NCBI GenBank assembly: GCA_028696285.1
Contig: JAQVHJ010000038.1
Span: 1-10,798, forward strand
DNA: 10,798 nt
Origin: a bacterium
GTDB taxonomy: Bacteria; AUK180; JAQVHJ01
Direction: 5' to 3'
Positions within the stretch are counted from its first letter, which is position 1, and every line of letters begins with the position of its first letter. A model generated the notes under the pieces. The model saw only the letters and a program-made list of their open reading frames with translations. It was not told the DNA's origin and made no database searches. A program made the translations under genes and the position numbers. This document shows, one piece after another, positions 1-7,328 of the stretch.

Positions 1-1
1 T

Positions 2-769
2 GCGCATAATGATTACGATGCTTATAAACTCCCCGTTGATTCGGACGGGAATCTTCTACCCGGGGCAACGGTTATTCCTAATACTGCCGATTATGAGATT
101 TCAGATTTAATTGATGTGAGTTATATTGAATATAATGATAATGTCGAGATCATGGCGGAGATAGACACGGATAAGGGAATCCCGCATTGGGTGGGACAGA
201 ACCTTAAGTTCTTTCCCAATATTGCAAAGTATCCTGAATGGCCTGGCGGAGCAACCCAGCCTGATTACGATTATGTTTATGACTGGGTCTATGTTATAGA
301 CGGAGGAGTGAACTCAAGCGCGGTTAAGGACGGGTACTCAATTTCAAGAGACAGGAAATCAACCGATACCAATACCGCAGAAGACTGGCACATCACGGAA
401 AACCCGACAATCGGGCGAGGTGATGAGGAGATTGAAAATCCGAATATTACTATTTCTGACATTGTAATTGAACCGAACCCGTTTGTTAATGACGGGTCGG
501 ATCCTTCAAGGATTTATACAACGATCGCTTTTTCACTTAATACGGAAGCGGTTATCACAATAAGAATCTATGATATTCAAGGCAGGGTTGTCAGAACATT
601 AATTAATAAGGAAGATGTTCCCATGGGCGATTTTAATATTAAGTGGTTCGGGAACGATAATAAGAACAGGCCTGCATCAATAGGTGTGTATATTATTTAT
701 ATTGAAGCGGTGAACGATGTCTCCACTGCTGTGAAAAAGAAGACTGTTGTAGTCGGTAAAAAAATATAA
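2..769 (+). CDS. Secreted surface protein, 3' part: probable lamin-tail domain plus C-terminal FlgD-like/type A sorting domain
   Basis: The reading frame is open from position 2, so the 5' end lies outside the window and 255 residues are seen. Around 332-418 the segment GYSISRDRKSTDTNTAEDW followed by a TPxxG-like NPTIG matches the usual end of a bacterial lamin-tail (LTD) domain: a 'Gxsl-R' strand, then a 'DT....DW' turn. The last ~103 residues (458-766) form a FlgD-like immunoglobulin fold, with an EPNPF start, the strand core ITIRIYDIQGRVVRTL, and IGVYIIYIEA near the end. Such domains close many secreted proteins of FCB-group bacteria and often serve as sorting and anchoring signals of type IX secretion. 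The protein is therefore probably exported to the cell surface; its full-length function cannot be told. It ends 17 bases before the next gene, so co-transcription is likely. The FlgD-like call is firm and the LTD call is moderate. Confidence 0.75.
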   Translation, partial: AHNDYDAYKLPVDSDGNLLPGATVIPNTADYEISDLIDVSYIEYNDNVEIMAEIDTDKGIPHWVGQNLKFFPNIAKYPEWPGGATQPDYDYVYDWVYVIDGGVNSSAVKDGYSISRDRKSTDTNTAEDWHITENPTIGRGDEEIENPNITISDIVIEPNPFVNDGSDPSRIYTTIAFSLNTEAVITIRIYDIQGRVVRTLINKEDVPMGDFNIKWFGNDNKNRPASIGVYIIYIEAVNDVSTAVKKKTVVVGKKI

Positions 770-776
770 TATAAGT

Positions 777-781
777 GGAGG
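777..781 (+). promoter_or_regulatory. Ribosome binding site GGAGG for the PorV-HhH gene
   Basis: GGAGG lies 5 bases before the ATG at 787. It decides the start: an in-frame GTG at 775 would be two bases upstream of this site and adds four residues in front of a good signal peptide, so ATG 787 is preferred. Confidence 0.8.
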
Positions 782-786
782 TAACA

Positions 787-2253
787 ATGTCAAGAAAAAT
801 CATTACATTAATATTAATGCTTGCCCTCTCTGTAATTGCTGCGCAAGGCGCGTTCCTGCAGCAGGAACCGTCCAGCAGGGCAAGAGGGATGGGTAGCGCG
901 TTTACTGCGATTGCAGATGATTCCTCTGCAGTTTTCTTTAACCCGGCCGGGATTGCATTTATTGCCTCACCGCAGTTCCAGTCAATGTATTCCAGACTTT
1001 ACAATATGGAAGAATTAAGTTACGGTGTAGTTAATTATGTCAATCCTATCGGAGAGAACGGGAACTGGGGAACATACTCAATTAACATGCAGTATTTCGG
1101 ATATGAACTGTATAAGGAAAATATTATAGGTTTATCCTATGCATCAAGATTCGGGAACAGCACAAGCCTGGGATTCAATTTAAAATTCATGGGATTGGAC
1201 ATAGATACTCTCGGTACAGCGAATGCCATAGCTTTAGACATTGGAATGCTCCACATGCTTACGGATAAGATTCGTGTCGGCGCGTTCCTTCACAATGTTT
1301 CACAGCCGAGGATTGGGGCAGAATATCTTCCCCGCGGAACAACCGTAGGGATTTCATATAAGCTTCTTCCTCAATTGATGCTCTCCCTCGATATTTTCCA
1401 GGAGATCCCTTCTTCAACCGAAGGAACAACTTATGGATTTACCGATCTCCCTGACGAGATACAGGAGGAGATAGAGCATGTTCTTAATGATGAAGAGTTG
1501 GATATGTATGATGAATATCTTGAGAATTTCGACGCGATAAAGAAGGCAAAACCTGAATATCGTTTCGGGCTGGAATATAATTTAAATCAATATTTCTCAT
1601 TCAGGTCAGGAATAAGGAGATTGCCCGATAACTATATCCGTTATTCCGGCGGGTTCTCATTAACCGTAAAGAATATTTCCATTGATTACAGTTTTGTTGA
1701 CCATCCGGCTCTTGGAGAGACACATTCCATCTCAATGATCTTCGGAGAGAACATCCGTAAATTCCTTGCGAAATCAGCGACAGCAAAGATTGATATCAAT
1801 ACTGCAACAAAGGAAGAACTGATGAGTTTACCGAGGATAGGGGAGAAGACTGCAGAAGCTATTATCCAGTACAGGAACGAGCACGGCGGTTTTAAATCAA
1901 TAGAAGATATAATGAATGTTCCGAGAATCGGTCCGGCAACCTTTGAAAATATAAAGGATAAGATCACAGTTGACGGATCTGAGCCGGTGAACTATCAGCC
2001 TTCAACACCGAAAACTCCGACTGCTCCCACATCCTCATCGGTAAAAGTTCCCCCTGCTCAAAAAGTAAATATTAATACAGCGGGTGTAGAAGAGCTCTCT
2101 ACCCTTCCCGGGATCGGGCCGAAGAAAGCGCAGACAATAATTGACCATAGAAATACTCACGGTAAGTTTAATACCATTGAAGAGTTGAAAAATGTAAAGG
2201 GTATCGGCGATAAGACATTTGAGAAACTTGAACCCTACCTAACCGTTGAATAA
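787..2253 (+). CDS. PorV/PorQ-family outer-membrane barrel fused to two ComEA-type helix-hairpin-helix domains
   Basis: The product is 488 residues. Residues 1-21 are a Sec signal peptide (MSRKIITLILMLALSVIAAQ). The mature start has the PorV/PorQ (UPF0164) signature RARGMGSAFTAIADDSSAVFFNPAG (residues 31-55), and residues ~20-325 read as alternating beta-strands of a FadL-like barrel, with an acidic insert at about 205-255. Two ComEA-like (HHH_3) domains follow: residues 334-395 (starting KIDINTATKEEL) and 426-487 (starting KVNINTAGVEEL), joined by a Pro/Thr/Ser linker. Domain 2 has GIG in both hairpins (442-444, 472-474); domain 1 has RIG in both (350-352, 380-382). ComEA domains bind double-stranded DNA non-specifically in the periplasm. 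FadL-type barrels have both ends periplasmic, so the DNA-binding pair would hang from the inner face of the outer membrane. With comEC downstream, a role in DNA uptake is inferred. A structural or PorV-like secretion role is the alternative. Confidence 0.85.
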   Translation: MSRKIITLILMLALSVIAAQGAFLQQEPSSRARGMGSAFTAIADDSSAVFFNPAGIAFIASPQFQSMYSRLYNMEELSYGVVNYVNPIGENGNWGTYSINMQYFGYELYKENIIGLSYASRFGNSTSLGFNLKFMGLDIDTLGTANAIALDIGMLHMLTDKIRVGAFLHNVSQPRIGAEYLPRGTTVGISYKLLPQLMLSLDIFQEIPSSTEGTTYGFTDLPDEIQEEIEHVLNDEELDMYDEYLENFDAIKKAKPEYRFGLEYNLNQYFSFRSGIRRLPDNYIRYSGGFSLTVKNISIDYSFVDHPALGETHSISMIFGENIRKFLAKSATAKIDINTATKEELMSLPRIGEKTAEAIIQYRNEHGGFKSIEDIMNVPRIGPATFENIKDKITVDGSEPVNYQPSTPKTPTAPTSSSVKVPPAQKVNINTAGVEELSTLPGIGPKKAQTIIDHRNTHGKFNTIEELKNVKGIGDKTFEKLEPYLTVE

Positions 2254-2267
2254 AGGGAGCAAACATC

Positions 2268-4259
2268 ATGAATAGAAAGAAATTTTGCTTATTTAGTTTA
2301 CTCCTCCTCTTCTTCATATCCTTTGGAATCTCCGCTTTCGGCATCGATTATGGGATAACAACGCTTGTTGATTCCGAAGAAGACCTGGAGGACTTATATT
2401 ATGCGGATCAGATTGACGAAGATGTTTATCAGAACCTTGTCGATTTAATTCATAATCCTATCGACATTAACCGTTCAAAGAAAAATGAAATTTATCGGCT
2501 GCCTTCATTAACCGAAGAAGATTCAAAGAATATTGAAGAGTATGTCAAAAAGAATAACGGCTTCCGTGATTATAATGATTTATTGGAGGTTGAAGGGATT
2601 GACAAGGATAAACTCGATTCCATCAGGCCGTTCATAGAAGTCATTCCGCTTCCTGAGAAGGAAAAGATCCGGATCCATGTTGACAATGTCTTCAAGGCGG
2701 ATTATAAATGGATAAAAGAGACGTCAGACGACCATTATCAATATGAAGATCCGTACCAGGAATTGAGGATTCAGGATACTATTAATAAGACCTATACGAT
2801 AGGTGTAATTGAAGCGCTTCGTTACGGTTCTGACGGATATGAGATATATGACGGTCCGACGATCTATGATGAAGACGGTGAGATTGAATATGAAAAGGGT
2901 GATATTGTCCTGAACAAGGAAAAACTTTATTACCAGGATGTAAAAGGTTACTTCTTAATGGATCATCCGTCTGTTCAGATAGTTCTCGGTAATTACCAGG
3001 CCGGGTTCGGCCAGGGCCTTGTATTTAACGAATCTAACAGAAGATATCTTATCGGATTCAAGGGTGACTTGGAATCTTCTTCTGATTACGAAAAGAACTA
3101 CTTATTCGGCGGTGGTGTTAGGTATATACACAGGAAGTTTGAGTTGTCCGGTTTCTATTCTGATATGGATTATAAACTGTCATATCAATCAGGACTTGTT
3201 GAATTTGATACAGAAGAGGAGTATTATGAAAGTTCCGCATACCAGAAGAGTATTCCCGATTTCATTCACAACACTGTTACGGGCGGAAACTTCACTTTTA
3301 AATTTACGGAAGATAACACTGTCGGTATTACATATTATCATAATGAAGTGACATTTGCAGAAGAAGGGAGATACCCAGAACAATACGGCCCGGAACTCTT
3401 CGATACCGATATTTACGGGAGTGATTTTCAGTTTAAGATCAATAATGATGTTTACCTCGCAGGTGAATTTGCACAGATTGCAGAAGCGGGAGATGCCTGG
3501 ATTTTCAGAATAATCACGGATACGAAATCATTTGACATGGAGAACTCTGTCAGATCCTATGATGTTGATTTTGATAATCCGCACTCTTACGGTTTTGCTG
3601 CCTGGGATTCATCGAGAGAATACTCTGATTCAGATGAGAAGGGATTCTCAACAAAAATGCGTTATAAGATTGACCCGTTTATTTTTGAAGGGGACTATGA
3701 TATCTGGAAGCATCTCTCAGACCTGACAGTTGATACGGAATATAAGATTGCAGTTACTTATGAATTGAATGTATTTAACAAGATTAAATTCTCAAGAGAG
3801 TGGCATGATGACGACGTAGCTCGGGGGATGGAAGAGATGGAGCAGATAGATGAGAGAACATCCGACTCAAGAATTACTACGTATGTTGCGTTCGATTCAA
3901 AGAAGGATAAGTTCGGATACTCCTTTGACTACAGGTTGAAACAGTATGTTGAATCATCTTCTCCGGAATATAAGAAGAACCAGTACTACAAGATGAAATT
4001 TAATTACAAGCCGATTCCGAATCTTTCTCTTACTTCTGAATTGAAATATAACGATGACAACCTCTACAGAAAGCAGGATAGTTCGTCCTATGAAGAGTAT
4101 GTTGAATTCCAGTTCAGGTTAGAACAGTATATCCTCAGCAGGCATCTGAAATATACCCTCGGTTATAAGAAGAGAGAGTATATTGAGGATAGCGGTTTGA
4201 GAAATCCGGAGAAGCTCCCGGAAGAGACTTTGAGAGCATATTTAACCTTAAAATTCTAA
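2268..4259 (+). CDS. Outer-membrane beta-barrel protein with N-terminal ComEA-like helix-hairpin-helix region
   Basis: The product is 663 residues, with GGGAG at 2255-2259 as ribosome binding site. Residues 1-24 are a signal peptide. Residues ~64-126 follow the ComEA layout: PIDINRSKKNEIYRLPSL, then EYVKKNNGFRDYNDLLEVEG, then PFIEV. The hairpin glycines are mostly gone: the first hairpin reads SLT where ComEA has GIG and the second reads GID, so DNA binding is uncertain. From ~130 to the end the protein shows alternating aromatic/hydrophobic strands separated by acidic loops, and it ends AYLTLKF, a terminal Phe typical of barrels inserted by BamA. HhH regions on large barrels also occur in Bacteroidota proteins of similar length. 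It starts 14 bases after the preceding HhH barrel gene, which suggests that the two outer-membrane proteins act together. The barrel and HhH assignments are fairly safe; the role in DNA transport is inferred from context. Confidence 0.75.
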   Translation: MNRKKFCLFSLLLLFFISFGISAFGIDYGITTLVDSEEDLEDLYYADQIDEDVYQNLVDLIHNPIDINRSKKNEIYRLPSLTEEDSKNIEEYVKKNNGFRDYNDLLEVEGIDKDKLDSIRPFIEVIPLPEKEKIRIHVDNVFKADYKWIKETSDDHYQYEDPYQELRIQDTINKTYTIGVIEALRYGSDGYEIYDGPTIYDEDGEIEYEKGDIVLNKEKLYYQDVKGYFLMDHPSVQIVLGNYQAGFGQGLVFNESNRRYLIGFKGDLESSSDYEKNYLFGGGVRYIHRKFELSGFYSDMDYKLSYQSGLVEFDTEEEYYESSAYQKSIPDFIHNTVTGGNFTFKFTEDNTVGITYYHNEVTFAEEGRYPEQYGPELFDTDIYGSDFQFKINNDVYLAGEFAQIAEAGDAWIFRIITDTKSFDMENSVRSYDVDFDNPHSYGFAAWDSSREYSDSDEKGFSTKMRYKIDPFIFEGDYDIWKHLSDLTVDTEYKIAVTYELNVFNKIKFSREWHDDDVARGMEEMEQIDERTSDSRITTYVAFDSKKDKFGYSFDYRLKQYVESSSPEYKKNQYYKMKFNYKPIPNLSLTSELKYNDDNLYRKQDSSSYEEYVEFQFRLEQYILSRHLKYTLGYKKREYIEDSGLRNPEKLPEETLRAYLTLKF

Positions 4260-4272
4260 GGTAAATTTTAAT

Positions 4273-4425
4273 ATGTCTAAAGCAAGTATCAGAACATTTA
4301 TCATTGTTTTCCTGGCAGCTTTGTTGATAGGCGGGGTTGTTCTCCTTGTTAAGCCGGACTACCGGCCTGAAAAGATATTGGAGACCAACAGCAGTTATTA
4401 TCCGGATTATAAGGTATGTGAATAG
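4273..4425 (+). CDS. Small single-span membrane protein of unknown function, between HhH barrel and comEC
   Basis: This 50-residue reading frame starts MSKASIRTFIIVFLAALL. Residues ~7-26 form one hydrophobic segment, and residues 27-50 are a polar tail rich in Tyr and charged residues that ends in KVCE. It exactly fills the space between the barrel gene (13 bases upstream) and comEC (2 bases downstream), as expected for a true operon member whose translation is coupled to comEC. The ribosome binding site is weak: AGG at 4259-4261, about 11 bases from the ATG. I do not recognise the family. The single N-terminal segment could be a membrane anchor or an uncleaved signal, and the protein could be an accessory subunit of the ComEC channel. 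That is inference from position only. Confidence 0.6.
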   Translation: MSKASIRTFIIVFLAALLIGGVVLLVKPDYRPEKILETNSSYYPDYKVCE

Positions 4426-4427
4426 CT

Positions 4428-7328
4428 ATGAAATGGGAAAAGAACTTAATTGTTTTCTGTTTAGGATTTGTAATCGGGATAGCATTTGCATATTCATTCC
4501 AGAACATGAACCCTGTCCTGTTTTCGGGAATAGGCCTTGCTGCGATTGTTTTTTTAGTTTTTCTTATAATCTCCCTAAAGCAACATAATAAGTACCAGTA
4601 TGTTCCGAGAAAATTCCTCAATCCTGCGTGGATAGCGGGAGCGTTTGCCATAGCAATCCTTGTTTTCATCTTCCACAACCGTCTTCCGGAAAAGAATCAT
4701 ATAAGTTACTGTGCTGAATACCGACCGAAAAGAACGATAACACTCGAAGGGGTTGTCGTTGATGAACCATCTATTCAGAGAGATAAAACGACTATCCGGC
4801 TCCGGCCGTATTTAGTTGAGAAAGACGGGGAGAAGTATGAGGTTGCAGGAAACGGGAAGGTTGAAATTTATATTTATCCGGACAATAAATATTACGGTCA
4901 GTTATATTACTGTGATAAATTCCGGGTAACCGGAGACTTGATTAAGCCGCGGCCTGCAGAAAATCCGGGGGGATTTGATTATGCAAATTTCCTGAGATCC
5001 ACAAATATCTATGCACAGATGTTCGTTCGCGGAGAAGACTCTGAAATACAAAAGATCGGCAAGGTCAATGGAAATCCTGTTGTTAAATTTGCATTGAAGT
5101 TAAAAGAGAAGATGCTGTTAACAATCAGAAAGACAATGCCATACCCTGAATCGGCTTTTCTTGGAGGGGTTACATTAGGATTACGATACGGGATTCGAAA
5201 GATGTACTTGACAGAAGAAGCCGACACACTTATTGAAGATGAATTTAAGTGGTCCGGTGTTAATCATGTCCTTGCAGTTTCAGGCCTTCATGTTACAATT
5301 ATTACGGTTATGTTCTGGGGTATCTTTGTCTTATTGAAACTGCCGAGAAAAGTATATCCGTTTATTATTATTTTCTTTTTACTTTTATTTACAATAATTA
5401 CCGGAGCTCGCCCGTCAACTATCAGGGCATCTATCATGAACTCAATTATTCTGGCAACCTATGCAATAACTAAATCCGGGTTGAGGTCTTCGATTATTAC
5501 AGGTATTGCCGCCGCTGCCGCATTAATTTTAATATTTACACCGAGAGTTATTACAGAAGCGTCTTTTACTCTGTCCTTCGGCGCGGTCCTGTCTCTTGTT
5601 CTGATCACGCCTCCTGTTATGGAGATTTTAAATAATCAATTAGTAGGATACAGGTTTATAGGGGGGATTGTTATTACTGTTCTGTTCACGGCGATGGTAA
5701 TTCTGCTGCAGAATAAGTTTTTCGGGATATTATGGCTAAGTATTTTTGTTTTATGTTCTGTGATTATCTGGATTATCTTTGCAAAACTTCAGAAGGCATC
5801 CCCGATGCTCGGCTTCTCTTTCAGGAGGGTGCCAAATGCAATATCCGGATTTATCGGGGCGCAGTTCGCAATACAGATCGGAATGATGCTGCCATTGTCT
5901 GCATTATATTTCGGGAGATATCCAATTGCGGGAGCTTATGCAAACTTCATTGCAATCCCGTTGATCGGAATAAACGTACAATTGGGAATTCTCGCGGGAG
6001 TATTCGGACTTATTCCTAAAATTGGTTTGCCTGTTGCCCTCCTTTTGAACGCAGGGAACTGGCTCTTCTGTAAATTTTTTCTCTGGCTCGCCCATCTTGC
6101 AACATTAATATTTCCGTATCCTTTTGTTGTTAAACCATCCGGGACTGTAATAGTGATTTATTACATACTGCTTGGCGGATTTATATGGAAGGATTTTATC
6201 TTAGGTAATTTGAAAAAATATTATTTTAACCTGGTTGTTTATTTCAAGGATTATCCAAAGAAAGCAAAAACATATCTTACCGCAGTAATAGCGGGGATAA
6301 TTTTAATTATACTTCTTCCTTTATTCTTAATAAAGCCGTATCAGTCAGAACTTGAGATTCTCTTTTTCTCTGTCGGGAGGTCAAATGCAATTCTTGTAAG
6401 AACTCCTTCAAGTAAAAATTTCCTGATTGACGCGGGATTGCATTATAAGTATATAAGAGACGGTTTGACGCAGGAATGGGATGTTGCGGAAAAGACAATA
6501 ATTCCCACCCTCTTGAAAATGAATATTAAGACATTGGACGGTGTTGTTGTTACAAACCTGAGCCGGGAGAACATCTCAGGAATGCATACAATAATTAAGC
6601 ACATGAACGTTAAACATGTTTATCTTCCCCTGGACACAAAAATATTCCATGCCGACCTGACCTATGACAAGTTTTTAGACCTGCTCAACAGCGATTATTA
6701 CAAGAAGAATAAGGATAAGTGGTGGGTACAGGAATATTATGATCAGTATATCTCACTCTTAAAACTGATAAGGGAGATGGAGATTCCTTCGTCCTCCCTG
6801 AAATACGGAGATTATCTTGTTCATGAATTTAAGAAGTCAGGGAAGCTTGTAAAAGAATTGGAAATCTATTGCTTGAACCCCGTGGACTCCACGTTTACCG
6901 GAGCTCGGGATGAGATCACAGATAAATCAATAGTTCTTAACATTACCTATGGAATTAAAACGGATAAGAATTCAAAAGAGTTCCTTAAGAAAAATACGTT
7001 TATCCTTTTAAGTGATGTTGGAAAAACAATTCAGGAGAATCTAGTAAAAAATGCAGTAGTTTCTAAAACAGATGTTATTACAGTCCCATATAAGGGTGAG
7101 AAGAGGGCGTTCCACCGAGACTTCCTTAAACTAACACTTCCAATTGATGCGGTTGTTCAATTTGATGCGCGGGGAAGAAATGAATATAAAGAAGAAGATT
7201 TGATACAGTTCATTTATCCTGAATATGAAAGTCTTAACATTCAACTTCTCCGGACTGATGAAGTCGGTGCGGTTATCTACCAAAGCAACGGCTCAAAGAT
7301 AAAAAGAAAAACCATGATTAAAGATTAA
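4428..7328 (+). CDS. comEC: ComEC/Rec2 family DNA internalisation channel with degenerate metallo-beta-lactamase-like domain
   Basis: The product is 966 residues, within the size range of three-domain ComEC proteins. Three hydrophobic segments (about 7-24, 28-50, 65-83) are followed by a soluble DUF4131/OB-like region (~90-210). The Competence membrane domain (~235-630) carries hallmark motifs: SGVNHVLAVSGLHVT (276-290) and TGARPSTIRASIM (325-337). The C-terminal part (~640-966) has the fold landmarks of the metallo-beta-lactamase-like domain, namely FFSVGRSNAILV, then FLIDAG, then IIPTLL...LDGVVVT. However, the expected THxHxDH is TNLSREN (709-715), and the HHGS-like position reads YKGE (888-891). 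ComEC takes up one DNA strand through the inner membrane, and the MBL-like domain is thought to degrade the other; here that activity is probably absent. No good ribosome binding site is visible, so translation is likely coupled to the small gene ending 2 bases upstream. Confidence 0.93.
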   Translation: MKWEKNLIVFCLGFVIGIAFAYSFQNMNPVLFSGIGLAAIVFLVFLIISLKQHNKYQYVPRKFLNPAWIAGAFAIAILVFIFHNRLPEKNHISYCAEYRPKRTITLEGVVVDEPSIQRDKTTIRLRPYLVEKDGEKYEVAGNGKVEIYIYPDNKYYGQLYYCDKFRVTGDLIKPRPAENPGGFDYANFLRSTNIYAQMFVRGEDSEIQKIGKVNGNPVVKFALKLKEKMLLTIRKTMPYPESAFLGGVTLGLRYGIRKMYLTEEADTLIEDEFKWSGVNHVLAVSGLHVTIITVMFWGIFVLLKLPRKVYPFIIIFFLLLFTIITGARPSTIRASIMNSIILATYAITKSGLRSSIITGIAAAAALILIFTPRVITEASFTLSFGAVLSLVLITPPVMEILNNQLVGYRFIGGIVITVLFTAMVILLQNKFFGILWLSIFVLCSVIIWIIFAKLQKASPMLGFSFRRVPNAISGFIGAQFAIQIGMMLPLSALYFGRYPIAGAYANFIAIPLIGINVQLGILAGVFGLIPKIGLPVALLLNAGNWLFCKFFLWLAHLATLIFPYPFVVKPSGTVIVIYYILLGGFIWKDFILGNLKKYYFNLVVYFKDYPKKAKTYLTAVIAGIILIILLPLFLIKPYQSELEILFFSVGRSNAILVRTPSSKNFLIDAGLHYKYIRDGLTQEWDVAEKTIIPTLLKMNIKTLDGVVVTNLSRENISGMHTIIKHMNVKHVYLPLDTKIFHADLTYDKFLDLLNSDYYKKNKDKWWVQEYYDQYISLLKLIREMEIPSSSLKYGDYLVHEFKKSGKLVKELEIYCLNPVDSTFTGARDEITDKSIVLNITYGIKTDKNSKEFLKKNTFILLSDVGKTIQENLVKNAVVSKTDVITVPYKGEKRAFHRDFLKLTLPIDAVVQFDARGRNEYKEEDLIQFIYPEYESLNIQLLRTDEVGAVIYQSNGSKIKRKTMIKD

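Noticed and set aside
775..786. Upstream GTG start for the PorV-HhH gene
   Set aside because: The GTG overlaps the ribosome binding site that serves ATG 787 and would add four residues ahead of a good signal peptide.
4273..4425. Small protein as a precursor peptide for the radical SAM enzyme
   Set aside because: It has a long membrane segment and no recognisable leader/core pattern or repeated modifiable residues, and it lies almost 3 kb away. A membrane accessory protein is more likely.
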